The notes under the pieces: model-generated
Told to the model about the DNA's origin: nothing
What the model saw: only the letters and a program-made list of their open reading frames with translations
Database searches by the model: none
Assembly: GCF_023283885.1 (NCBI RefSeq)
Contig: NZ_JAKILA010000028.1
Coordinates: 1 to 53,029, forward strand
Direction: 5' to 3'
Source: Shewanella basaltis
GTDB taxonomy: Bacteria; Pseudomonadota; Gammaproteobacteria; Enterobacterales; Shewanellaceae
DNA length: 53,029 bases
Translations under genes and position numbers: made by a program
Part shown: one piece after another, positions 36,325 through 44,304 of the stretch
Layout of the letters: each line of letters begins with the position of its first letter
Numbering within the stretch: the first letter of the stretch is position 1

Positions 36325-36693
36325 GTGCTAACCAAAATTTTTATTACCTTGTTCATTGTTATTGGCGCTGTAGTGTATTTACGACGTGGACGAGGCAAAA
36401 AAGTCCCCCTAGCTAACGATAACAGGGAACAGCCGCCCTTAAGAAGCAAGGTCGTTATTTATTCTACAATTGCACTTTCAATGCTGGTAACGGCCGGTTA
36501 TTGGTGCTGGAGTTGGTATGACGATAACACTGTGGTTCAAGTGACTATTTCATCTCCCATTGAAGCCATGACGGCGAGTTATCAGGTGCGCAAAAAAGAC
36601 ATTAAAGAGCAACGCATAACCACTATAGATGGCATACAAATTCGCTTATCTAGCCAAGAGCGGTTAACCGTTAAGCCGTTAGCAACCCCGTAG
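36325..36693 (+). CDS. small membrane protein of unknown function (122 aa)
   Basis: Two hydrophobic segments, IFITLFIVIGAVVYL at the N-terminus and YSTIALSMLVTAGYWCW near residues 50-66, separated by a basic, hydrophilic stretch (RRGRGKKVPLANDNRE). The C-terminal 55 residues are soluble and probably periplasmic or cytoplasmic according to topology. It starts with GTG 36325 behind AGGGT; the nearby ATG leads to an immediate stop. I do not recognise a family. MITE-A copy 5 just upstream has displaced or replaced its native promoter region. Confidence 0.6.
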   Translation: MLTKIFITLFIVIGAVVYLRRGRGKKVPLANDNREQPPLRSKVVIYSTIALSMLVTAGYWCWSWYDDNTVVQVTISSPIEAMTASYQVRKKDIKEQRITTIDGIQIRLSSQERLTVKPLATP

Positions 36694-36717
36694 CGTTAAA
36701 AACAACGCACCGTTATA

Positions 36718-36980
36718 GGGTCTGTTGATCTTTCAAGGTTATTTTTGCAGAAAATTGTTGGTCTTTTATACAAGGCAGAGACTTTGAAGTGTAGTTATTC
36801 TACATAAAAAGTCGATAACGCAGTAAAAATGACCAACAAACGCTGCCCACAGGGTTAGGCTAAAAACGTTTTACTCTTTGTTGAATAGATTTTGCTTAGG
36901 TGGCTAGGCTTCAATCCATTCGCCTCGATTAAAACGTTTTTAACTCGAACAAAATTCAACCAGCAAAGATCAACAGACCC
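36718..36980. mobile_element. MITE-like element with GGGTCTGTTGATCTTT termini, TA target
   Basis: Perfect 16-bp terminal inverted repeats GGGTCTGTTGATCTTT (36718-36733) and AAAGATCAACAGACCC (36965-36980), flanked by TA on both sides (36716-36717 and 36981-36982). Length 263 bp, no gene. Includes internal repeats such as AAAACGTTTT-type arms. The layout fits a non-autonomous IS630/Tc1-like element. Confidence 0.88.
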
Positions 36981-37064
36981 TAGGTGCAATGTGTTAGCAA
37001 AGGAACTTTACTTTCTATTAACAATCAAAGGTGACAAGGGAAATTAAAACGATATTGACGCTAA

Positions 37065-37877
37065 ATGACTGGCATTAAAACAAGTAAAGAAGGCACAAAC
37101 AGGCAGATTGACCATCACGCTCAACAGTATTTAGCTAGGTCATTATTATATGCGCTAGTCATGCATAGCATTCTTATTGTGCTTATAGGGTGGTTTTGGC
37201 AAAAAGACAGCAAACAACGAATGGCCTTACAGCCGCCGCAGGTTAAGCATACCGCAATAAAAAGTTACCTCATTACCTCGCAGCAATATCAATTAATGCA
37301 GCGCAATCACGAGCCACCAAAACAACTACCACCGCCTAACCCCATCCCCCCCCAAACCCCAGCAGAGGTCGACAAAGCGCCATTATTAACAAGCGCTCCC
37401 CATACCTTAACGCCTAATAACAAACCCAAAGCGTCCACACTCAAAAAAGAGAGTAAACACGATACCTCTAGCCACGCAATCAATACGGCAACCTCTGTTC
37501 TTCAAGCTACCAGTCAATATATGCGACAACATGACAATCAACAGTTTGAACAGCTCATTGGCGAGCAAACCGCATTAAAAAATATGCCTATAGGAACAAT
37601 GAGCGAAATGGATGCACCATTAGACTTTATTGAGTTAACACCCCAACTAGATACTAGCCAGCCTCATACGTTGAACCATAAATTAGACCCAAATAGAATT
37701 GTGAAACAAGGCGATTATTGTTACAGAGTAGTCAACTTGGCAACGCAAGTTAATCCCCATGGGTGGGGATTAGGGTTTGCCGAGTTTTGTGGAGAAGATA
37801 AACAAAAACAGCAGCTCACTGAAGCCATCAATAACAGAATGAGTCAAGTTAACAAGGCACATATCACTGAGCCATAA
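37065..37877 (+). CDS. membrane-anchored proline-rich protein of unknown function
   Basis: One membrane segment near the N-terminus (SLLYALVMHSILIVLIGWFW, about residues 25-44), then a proline-rich stretch (PPKQLPPPNPIPPQTPAEVD) resembling the spacer of TonB-like proteins, a Ser/Thr/Lys-rich linker, and a C-terminal domain of about 110 residues with two cysteines (DYCYRV and EFCGED). Topology N-in, C-out fits a periplasmic domain. No TonB C-terminal signature. Start ATG 37065. I do not recognise the family. Confidence 0.65.
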   Translation: MTGIKTSKEGTNRQIDHHAQQYLARSLLYALVMHSILIVLIGWFWQKDSKQRMALQPPQVKHTAIKSYLITSQQYQLMQRNHEPPKQLPPPNPIPPQTPAEVDKAPLLTSAPHTLTPNNKPKASTLKKESKHDTSSHAINTATSVLQATSQYMRQHDNQQFEQLIGEQTALKNMPIGTMSEMDAPLDFIELTPQLDTSQPHTLNHKLDPNRIVKQGDYCYRVVNLATQVNPHGWGLGFAEFCGEDKQKQQLTEAINNRMSQVNKAHITEP

Positions 37878-37907
37878 AACTATATAAACAGTATCTTAGC
37901 GACTCAC

Positions 37908-38987
37908 TTATGATGAACCGCTAAGTTTGGCCACAACGGCATCATCTGCGACAATAGCTTGCTCACCTGCCGCGGTTACCACTTTATTTCGGCCCGTCAA
38001 CTTAGCTTGATATAAACGAGCATCCGCCGTTTTATAAATGTGTGAAAAACGATCGCCGTCCTCAGGCCATCGAGACACTCCGACACTGATGCTCAGACTG
38101 ATATGACATCCATCAACAACTACAACCTCGCTAATCAAGTGACGTAATCGTTCGGCAATGTCTTCGGCCTGCTGCGCACTGGTATTTGGCACTAATACAC
38201 AAAATTCCTCACCGCCTAAACGAAAAGCCCAGTCGCTTTTACGACGGACTTGGTTAAGAATACGCGACACCTCAACAAGGACTTTATCACCCACATCATG
38301 ACCGTACTGATCATTAACCCGTTTAAAATGGTCAAGGTCAATCAATAATACCGACACAGACTGATTCAGCTCCAGCAACCCTTCACATAACTTTTCAAAG
38401 ATAGAATCTAACAATAAGCGATTATTTAAACCTGTTAATGGGTCAAGCGACGCTATTTTTTGTAAGCGCTCTACCGCCTCTGCGCGTTTATATTCGTAAC
38501 TAAAAGATAACGCCCAAATCGCGGCCAAACACAACACAATATTGGCAATAGTGATAGGGTAAATCTTGGCAATATTGTATATCAAGGCATACATCAAAAT
38601 CGCAATACCTGTCAGCATATACACACAGGTATAAATGGTCCCAAGCCTAATACCAAGCAGCAGATATGACAAAACAGGCACAATAAACAGCCAAGTAAAC
38701 AAACCCGAATTGAACGAGGCGCTATAAATACCAATAAGAATGACCGTATACAGGGCAAATAAAAAAATACAGCACCACAGGGTTAAATGGGTTGTGCGTT
38801 TATGAATAGCGAGTATACCAATACACAAAAAAACGACGGCCAACTCAACTATTGCATACACTTGGTGACCATTGAACCAGTTATTAACAACAAAAATACC
38901 GCCCGCAATAATGATTACAATTAACACCGCCTTTAATACGGTTCGACGATACTCAAGTTCCGTTGCCCATAAATTTGGGATGATCAT
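37908..38987 (-). CDS. membrane GGDEF protein, probable diguanylate cyclase
   Basis: Six hydrophobic segments in the first ~170 residues, without a known sensor-domain signature, then a GGDEF domain from DPLTGLNNRLLLD, with LLIDLDHFKRVNDQYGHDVGD and the active site FRLGGEEFCVLVP (GGEEF, intact). No EAL domain. It probably makes cyclic di-GMP at the inner membrane. Start ATG 38987. 359 aa. Convergent with the proline-rich protein gene, with 30 bp between them. Confidence 0.9.
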   Translation of the reverse strand: MIIPNLWATELEYRRTVLKAVLIVIIIAGGIFVVNNWFNGHQVYAIVELAVVFLCIGILAIHKRTTHLTLWCCIFLFALYTVILIGIYSASFNSGLFTWLFIVPVLSYLLLGIRLGTIYTCVYMLTGIAILMYALIYNIAKIYPITIANIVLCLAAIWALSFSYEYKRAEAVERLQKIASLDPLTGLNNRLLLDSIFEKLCEGLLELNQSVSVLLIDLDHFKRVNDQYGHDVGDKVLVEVSRILNQVRRKSDWAFRLGGEEFCVLVPNTSAQQAEDIAERLRHLISEVVVVDGCHISLSISVGVSRWPEDGDRFSHIYKTADARLYQAKLTGRNKVVTAAGEQAIVADDAVVAKLSGSS

Positions 38988-39756
38988 TAATTTAGTTTTC
39001 CTGTATTAAGTCACAGCGTCCTAATTAGCAAAATAGAAGATGACCATGATTTAAATAAGTTTTATATGATAACCAAAGACTAGTATAGAGTGTTCAAACA
39101 CGCTAGATAACTTGTTCAATGTTATCTAAACACGCTAAAAATCATCACTTTTATTGATGATGTTGAGTGTACTCAATCCTTTTTATCCCCCAAAGTTAAC
39201 GCTTTACACCAGCTTAGGGTTATTCAGCGGTTTCAATCATGGCAAGCTACGCTCAGCAAAAAAAGAGTCAAAACTCAACAGGCCATAGATACACACAAAC
39301 CACCAACCATAAAAGCGCACAAATTAGAGATACGCACAAATGCGCTAATGCGGCCCAGCCTATTATTCACTTAGCGCTAAATAACCCACTTTAGCAGTGC
39401 TAAAAAGTAACATTAAACACCAAATTTTCGGGGAAAATAGCGATAAAGCCCTTAAACCGTGCACTTATCATTAATACCAATCAGCACAAAAAATGCGATC
39501 ATGCTGACTGGTTAACATCACTTATCACTTCGTTAGACATTTTGTGGTAGAACAACGACTTTGCTGCAATTTATGCCTTGTTATATCGATATTTTCAAGG
39601 TGATTTCCGATCACTTAGTTATCTTAATTGGTATCATTAGCGATTACGATTATTTGCGAACCGGATCGCTTTTTATAAAACAAAACTGCATCTACATGCG
39701 TTATTGTGTTAAATTTAAAACTCAGAGTTCTATTTTTTTGATATTGAGAGGCCGCT
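38988..39756. other. gene-free stretch of about 770 bp
   Basis: No credible gene on either strand. It holds an imperfect hairpin, CCAATCAGCA (39478-39487) with TGCTGACTGG (39502-39511), and the promoter regions of the two divergent genes. A frame from 39561 runs into the DUF1097 gene in another phase and is not coding. Confidence 0.5.
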
Positions 39757-40248
39757 ATGGCACATCGTTGGCAAATTGCAATTTCTGCAGGCTTATTAGC
39801 GTCGGTTTGGGCAGGTCTTGCGGATGTTCTTCATCTTGTCACCTGGGTTGGTTTTTTGGGCTGTAGCACTTTTTTTGCTCAAACAAATACAGGTGTAAAA
39901 GGGATGCTCATGGCAATGACGACAAACCTTTCAGGTGTATTCTGGGGATGGTTAATTATTGCAGGCAGTAGCACACTAGGATCGCCAATCATAAGTTATG
40001 CGCTAACCGGCATTGTAACGGCCTTTATGTGTCTGCAAGCCAGTAATAAAAACTTTGCGTTTATTCCTGGCACCTTTATTGGCTGCTGTATCACATTTGC
40101 ACTTAACGCAGATCTCGCCGCGATTATCCCACCATTAATGATAGGCGCAGTACTTGGTTACAGCATGAGCTTACTAACCAGCCTGCTCATTTACTTCACA
40201 GACAAAACAGCAGCATCGATAAAAGATGATGCCGTGAAAGAAATGTAA
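39757..40248 (+). CDS. DUF1097 family membrane protein (YcdZ-like)
   Basis: A 163-aa integral membrane protein with about five hydrophobic segments, which I recognise as DUF1097: ISAGLLASVWAGLADVLHLV, TWVGFLGCSTFFA, NLSGVFWGWLII and FAFIPGTFIGCCITFA are typical blocks. Function unknown; the group is often found near metabolic genes. Start ATG 39757 with GAGAGG upstream. The MITE-A copy 6 insertion lies between this gene and what looks like its terminator. Confidence 0.8.
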   Translation: MAHRWQIAISAGLLASVWAGLADVLHLVTWVGFLGCSTFFAQTNTGVKGMLMAMTTNLSGVFWGWLIIAGSSTLGSPIISYALTGIVTAFMCLQASNKNFAFIPGTFIGCCITFALNADLAAIIPPLMIGAVLGYSMSLLTSLLIYFTDKTAASIKDDAVKEM

Positions 40249-40280
40249 CCACTACTTTAGAGCACAAATTGCCTATATTA

Positions 40281-40475
40281 ACCTCAGCTCTGGATAACAA
40301 ACGCCTTTCAAGCAGTCCTTTGCCTTCCTCACTGCGTTGAATTAACTTGCAATAGGCTAGCTATTGACGCGTTAATTCGCCTTGTTAGCAAAACAAATCA
40401 CAAGCTTGACAGTGGATTTTAGTCAATCTATTGATTTATATCGTTATCAATACATCTCTTATCCAGAGTTGAGGT
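40281..40475 (+). mobile_element. MITE-A copy 6 (complete, 195 bp)
   Basis: By eye identical to copies 4 and 5; flanked by TATATTA (40274-40280 and 40476-40482), the same duplication sequence as copy 4. Lies 32 bp past the DUF1097 stop codon. Confidence 0.95.
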
Positions 40476-40485
40476 TATATTACCT

Positions 40486-40512
40486 AAGCCGATGAACATA
40501 TCGGCTTTTTTT
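40486..40512 (+). terminator. rho-independent terminator
   Basis: AAGCCGAT (40486-40493) and ATCGGCTT (40500-40507) with a six-base loop and a T-run to 40512. Probably the original terminator of the DUF1097 gene, now 238 bp away because of the MITE-A insertion. Confidence 0.8.
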
Positions 40513-40891
40513 ATATGGCTAAAAATGTTTCTTGGCTAAAACAAAACTCACTATAAAAACTCAGCCAGATATGACCTTGAAAAAAGCCACACATGTCTCG
40601 GCTTTGGCCTCCTGCGTCGCTCTACCAACTCAATCCATTGAGTCTAAGTGATATGATATTTACAGGAATAACAAACGTCAGGCAGCACTCTTTTTTTAGA
40701 AATCGTACTAAATATGCGTTTGCATGCTGTAGCGACTAAAAGCGCGATGATTTGACAGCTAAATGACAGACGAAGTAGATGAATTTGTTGATTGACCATC
40801 TTGGACACTAAAGGTAGTTGACAGCCAAAGTAGTCAAATACCTTATCTTAACAATCAAGATCGCCTATTGACTGGCAGAAGGCTCATATGT
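40513..40891. other. gene-free stretch at the distal end of the integron
   Basis: No gene seen. Contains GCC-ACACATGTCTC-GGC near 40586, which on the minus strand is a small hairpin followed by U residues, and degenerate sequence where the attC of the last cassette should be; I cannot find its R' core. Confidence 0.4.
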
Positions 40892-40892
40892 G

Positions 40893-41552
40893 TTAGCTGT
40901 GTTTTTTTGAATGTGCACGATAAAAGCCTGACATAAGAAAACATAAAGTTGCTGGGACAAATAATGCTGAAAATTGATACTTAGAATAAAAAAATGCACC
41001 TACTGTACCGCCAAATACAAAACCTGAAATGATAAAAAGGAATAGCTTTAGCTTGCGCTTATCAAGTGCCTCACCTCTTAAGATAGCACCAAACATTATA
41101 CCTAAATCAGTGAATATGCCGGTCACATGAGTTGTTCGAATGATTGCGCCACTATATGTTGTTGCTAGCGCATTTTGAAGGCCGCAGGCTGCTGATGCGA
41201 AAAAATGCCCATAATATGAACTTGAAATTAAAAAGAATGCAGATATAAGCAATAAAATTGACTCAATAAATAGTGCTGTATCGTAGTGCCTACCAAGTTT
41301 TAAAGTTGAACCATGTACTAAATAACCTGCAGTACAAGCTCCCAGTAAAAAAGAAAATAAAATACCAATTAAATGAAAGATCTTTTGGAATGAGTAAGTC
41401 AGAACCTCTGTGCCGAGTAAAGTTGCGGTGCCAGATAGATGTGATACAGATTGATGCTGAAAACCAAGAAGACCGATGGCGTTAACAAAGCCTGCAATTA
41501 AGGCTAATACGAACGCTCCAAGCTCTACCCATTTTGGTAATTGTGAAATCAA
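40893..41552 (-). CDS. YoaK/DUF1275 family membrane protein (last cassette)
   Basis: A 219-aa membrane protein with about six hydrophobic segments. FVNAIGLLGFQHQSVSHLSGTATLLG and ACGLQNALATTYSGAIIRTTHVTGIFTDLG are the hallmark repeats of DUF1275 (YoaK), a family of unknown function sometimes described as transporter-like. Start ATG 41552. Its TAA stop lies in the sequence GTTAGCTG (40892-40899), which matches the first bases of its cassette, so this gene entered as a cassette even though the rest of its attC cannot be seen. Confidence 0.85.
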   Translation of the reverse strand: MISQLPKWVELGAFVLALIAGFVNAIGLLGFQHQSVSHLSGTATLLGTEVLTYSFQKIFHLIGILFSFLLGACTAGYLVHGSTLKLGRHYDTALFIESILLLISAFFLISSSYYGHFFASAACGLQNALATTYSGAIIRTTHVTGIFTDLGIMFGAILRGEALDKRKLKLFLFIISGFVFGGTVGAFFYSKYQFSALFVPATLCFLMSGFYRAHSKKHS

Positions 41553-41570
41553 TACTCGGACTCTCCAATA

Positions 41571-41624
41571 CAGCTAACGCTTTGCTCACCGGCGACCACT
41601 GCGGAGTGTAGCAATTTGTTATGC
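41571..41624 (-). repeat. attC site a (54 bp)
   Basis: Recombination site of the 118-aa protein cassette. R' core CAGCTAAC (41571-41578, read as GTTAGCTG on the minus strand) and R'' core GTTATGC (41618-41624). Inner arms GCGA/CACTGCGGAGTG form a short hairpin. It is the shortest complete-looking attC here. Confidence 0.8.
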
Positions 41625-41975
41625 AATGTTAACCTTGAAACTCGAATCGAAGTTGAGTTTGTCGATAAACTTTAGCATTTCTTCCAACTCTTCATTTTCA
41701 ACATGGGAAATGCTCAATTTATAAGACCTTTGTAACGCGGAAATAACAACGATTTCTTCTTTTATTGCAATTTCCTTGAGCAAGTTATTTTCCAGGTATT
41801 CATCACCTTCCATTGAAACCTGTACGCCCCGCTCATACTCTGACAATAGCACCTCTAAGGCTGGCGTTCTTTGAAGAATGAGACTTTTCACGCCGCACTC
41901 ATCATCATCCAACGCAAATGACAATACCAAGTCCTGCTCTTCATCTTCAACGCCTATAAATTGAACTCTATCCAT
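41619..41975 (-). CDS. cassette protein of unknown function (118 aa)
   Basis: An acidic soluble protein with many Glu and Asp residues (GVEDEEQDLVLSFALDDDEC), no membrane segment and no motif that I recognise. The pattern of alternating hydrophobics fits a small alpha/beta fold. Start ATG 41975. The stop codon lies within the R'' core of attC a, as in several cassettes here. Its cassette start should read GTTATGC, but that core is not present just upstream; the nearest match is ACATAAC at about 42042. Confidence 0.65.
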   Translation of the reverse strand: MDRVQFIGVEDEEQDLVLSFALDDDECGVKSLILQRTPALEVLLSEYERGVQVSMEGDEYLENNLLKEIAIKEEIVVISALQRSYKLSISHVENEELEEMLKFIDKLNFDSSFKVNIA

Positions 41976-42014
41976 AGCTTCCCACCAACAATCTTGGGTG
42001 TCGTGTTAAAATTA

Positions 42015-43396
42015 AGCCACCCATTTTTTGAACAAATAACATAACTCGTTTTCATGGCTTTGGCGAGGGTTACGAACGATGTAAACAGCTCATCAATTTT
42101 TATCGATATGACTAAAATATAATCGTTAAATGAGTGATTTATGTGTCATCTAAGAAATTTAGCACAGCAGAAAAACTTGATAGCTATCAAGTGTTAGAAA
42201 AATTTTAATTTGATTGGGGATGATGACTTAAGCGCACAGCCAGCGCTGACAATTTGCCGCGCCTTGTCGTCGTTTTCGCTCTAAATGCTCACAATATTCA
42301 GTTAAGGCAGGTAGCGCTCCGACTGCACCTTTAAATAATGCACCAAACTCTGTAGTGATTTTAAGCCAATTCTCTGCGGGGATGTTTAGCCTATTCAGTA
42401 TGTCCTGACTGCTTGAGCTAATGGCACCACGCTTATCTTCTCGAATAATTCGACCGGTATCTTCAACCAGTACAATGTAATCTTTAACGCTGAACATGAG
42501 TCCGTTAGGCATATTGAGCCTTTCATTTCCCACAAACGGTAACAGCTCTCGTGGTTGCTCACCTTTCATTGCTGAATTTATTCGACGTTGAATACTGGTG
42601 TAATCTGAGGTTTCAGGGGTTGTGGCCATCTTGGCGCGGATAGGACTTTCTATTAAATAAAGAGTAATCTACATAGGCCATACAGGCTAATACTGCAGCT
42701 TCATCGAGTAGTGCTTGAGATTTGAAACGTCCTTCCCACAAATTTATTGGGAATCAATTTGAACAGCTTTAGCTGGCCCGAAGGGTGAGCGCCATGGATG
42801 GCAGCGAATAGAATCGGCCTGTGCACTTATCTTCTTTATTGGCCATTCTGGCTATAGGCTCACTGAGTGAGCGCATAAACCAACTGATATCAATTAAGCG
42901 TTTACGGTATTCAGTAATGCATTCATTAACCGTTTGAAGTTCAAACTGGTTAAGGTCTTCCTCTTTAAGGTATTTGTGCGTGAGTAACGTACCTTTAAAG
43001 CCCTTGTGCCATTGAATGAGCACTTCTTTATCTGACCACTGCTTCGCTTTGTCAGCATCAACCTTTAACACCACATGTAAGTGATTACTCCCTGTTCATT
43101 ACAAAGAATGCATAAGCACAAATGTCGATGGCAAAGATGGTCGCTAACTCAAGAATGCGTGAATCAACCCATTCACGCCGATGCTCAAAGTTCTCACCTG
43201 TTGAATTATCAATTCCGCACAAGAATGCCTTACGCACCACACGAGAACAGCAGTGGTAACTTTCTATTTACAAGAGCAGGCGTATCTTCCAGGCTAACGA
43301 TTGTCTGTCTTGGTCTGGCCATCTTCAAGTACCATTTGGAAAGGGTAAATAAAGCCTAGTTCGGTGTTGAATATTTAGCCAGCTGGAATGGGTGGC
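42015..43396 (-). mobile_element. remnant of a transposable element with a Y1-type transposase
   Basis: A decayed transposase gene (42228-43322) is bracketed by GCCACCCATT (42015-42024) and its complement AATGGGTGGC (43387-43396), which may mark the element ends. The element lies in the attC expected between the zinc-ribbon cassette and the 118-aa protein cassette: the R'' core GTTATATG survives at 43419-43426. Exact borders are uncertain. Confidence 0.55.
42228..43322 (-). pseudogene. frameshifted REP-associated-like (Y1/IS200-like) transposase
   Basis: Reading the minus strand in pieces gives a recognisable transposase: MARPRQTIVSLEDTPAL, then after a frameshift YHCCSRVVRKAFLCGID and ILELATIFAIDICAYAFFVMN, then VVLKVDADKAKQWSDKEVL (42769-43074), KDKCTGRFYSLPSM-type sequence, then WEGRFKSQALLDEAAVLACM-YVDYSLFN, and a C-terminal piece of 133 codons ending at 42228. 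Such proteins normally run about 320 aa with an AVMSNHYH-type HUH motif; here that region (VMNRE) has lost the two histidines in frame. At least three frameshifts or stops show that it is dead. Strand asymmetry and the family suggest single-strand transposition. Confidence 0.8.
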
Positions 43397-43433
43397 CATG
43401 TTATTTTCTTATTCACTTGTTATATGTACTTTG

Positions 43434-43694
43434 TTAAATCAATTTCTTTGGTTCTTCCGCAAACCACATTATGAAACTGCACCCCTTACATGATAACAAT
43501 GATGCACTGTCATTTGCCCAATCTAAATTGAGAAAAGTCATACCAGCAGTATTTAATTGAGCACTTCCCAATTCGAAATGACTATGACCGCAGTGAATAC
43601 ATTTAGCCTTTACACCATTAATTTGATACTCATCAGAATTAACAGCGTTCATTGCGCCTTTAAGGCCTTTGCCCAGTTTAGAAATTAATGACAT
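43434..43694 (-). CDS. cassette protein with a zinc-ribbon-like cysteine pattern (86 aa)
   Basis: Two Cys-x2-Cys knuckles, KCIHCGHSHFELG (about residues 32-35) and LSCKGCSFIMWF (about 69-72), 33 residues apart, suggest a zinc ribbon. The N-terminus MSLISKLGKGLKGAMNAVNSD is an amphipathic helix. I recognise the general type (small cassette or phage-like zinc-ribbon proteins) but no function. Start ATG 43694, with GGAGG nine bases upstream (TCCATGTA... on plus strand), a good ribosome-binding site. Its attC is interrupted by the transposase remnant. Confidence 0.7.
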   Translation of the reverse strand: MSLISKLGKGLKGAMNAVNSDEYQINGVKAKCIHCGHSHFELGSAQLNTAGMTFLNLDWANDSASLLSCKGCSFIMWFAEEPKKLI

Positions 43695-43710
43695 TTAAAA
43701 CCTCCATGTA

Positions 43711-43828
43711 CATATAACGCCCGCATAACGGGCAAAAATACGTAGGCTACAATTACGAGCGAAGCGAGGGAGCCTACGTGTTTTTGTCCCCAGCGAGCGC
43801 AGCGAGTGGTTAATGCGTTTGTTATAAG
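43711..43828 (-). repeat. attC site b (118 bp)
   Basis: Cores CATATAAC (43711-43718) and GTTATAAG (43821-43828). Long imperfect palindrome with central arms ACGTAGGCT (43740s) and AGCCTACGT (43770s), plus CCCGCATAACGGG. Belongs to the cassette of the 126-aa membrane protein. Confidence 0.9.
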
Positions 43829-43833
43829 CCGTA

Positions 43834-44214
43834 TTAAATACAATCTAGTTGCACATAACAACCGGTAACCAAAGCAAAAAATGGCCATAAAAAACAATTA
43901 ATAAATGCTAAGAAAGCAGAAATCACATGACGTGTATTGGCACTATTTCTTTGCGTAAGCCACGTTAAAAAATGACATACGATAATTGGAACTACAAATA
44001 CTATTACGCTGAAGCTTATGAGGGCTATTTGCTTTGTCTCTCGCGCGTACATTGATGATGAGGAAAAATATGAGTAGAGAAATCCCAAAAGCAACCCTAC
44101 TAACGACAAAACGAGTGCCGCTCTGTTTCCGTACCGACTGATTACATAGTAATGAAGTTCAATCCATAAAAATGTACAAATAAATAAGCTTATAAATAAT
44201 ATTGCCAAACTCAA
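43834..44214 (-). CDS. cassette membrane protein of unknown function (126 aa)
   Basis: Four hydrophobic segments: LAILFISLFICTFLWI, ALVLSLVGLLLGFLYSYF, IALISFSVIVFVVPIIVCHFL and AFLAFINCFLWPFFALV. An integral membrane protein with short loops and no recognised motif. Start ATG 44214; stop five bases before attC b. Cassette-borne membrane proteins of unknown function are common in Vibrio and Shewanella integrons. Confidence 0.65.
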   Translation of the reverse strand: MSLAILFISLFICTFLWIELHYYVISRYGNRAALVLSLVGLLLGFLYSYFSSSSMYARETKQIALISFSVIVFVVPIIVCHFLTWLTQRNSANTRHVISAFLAFINCFLWPFFALVTGCYVQLDCI

Positions 44215-44225
44215 ATTCCCTGTGG

Positions 44226-44304
44226 CTTATAACGCCCCGCGCATGCGCGCGAACTTGTGAGCGTCGCAAGGGCCGAAGGCCCTGAATGACGCGGTTTGTT
44301 AACT
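44226..44304 (-). repeat. attC site c (79 bp)
   Basis: Cores CTTATAAC (44226-44233) and GTTAACT (44298-44304). Internal arms GGGCC-gaa-GGCCC and GCGCGCATGCGCGC-like pairing. Belongs to the PaiB-like cassette, whose stop codon lies in the R'' core. Confidence 0.88.

Noticed and set aside
39561..39866. A 101-codon plus-strand frame upstream of the DUF1097 gene
   Set aside because: It runs into the DUF1097 gene in a different phase, has a biased, cysteine-rich composition and no ribosome-binding site.
40608..40645. tRNA-like stretch on the minus strand (AGTTGGTAGAGC)
   Set aside because: It resembles a tRNA D arm, but no anticodon stem, T arm or acceptor stem can be formed around it.
43081..43359. 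A 92-codon plus-strand frame
   Set aside because: It lies opposite the N-terminal part of the decayed transposase and is its antisense shadow.
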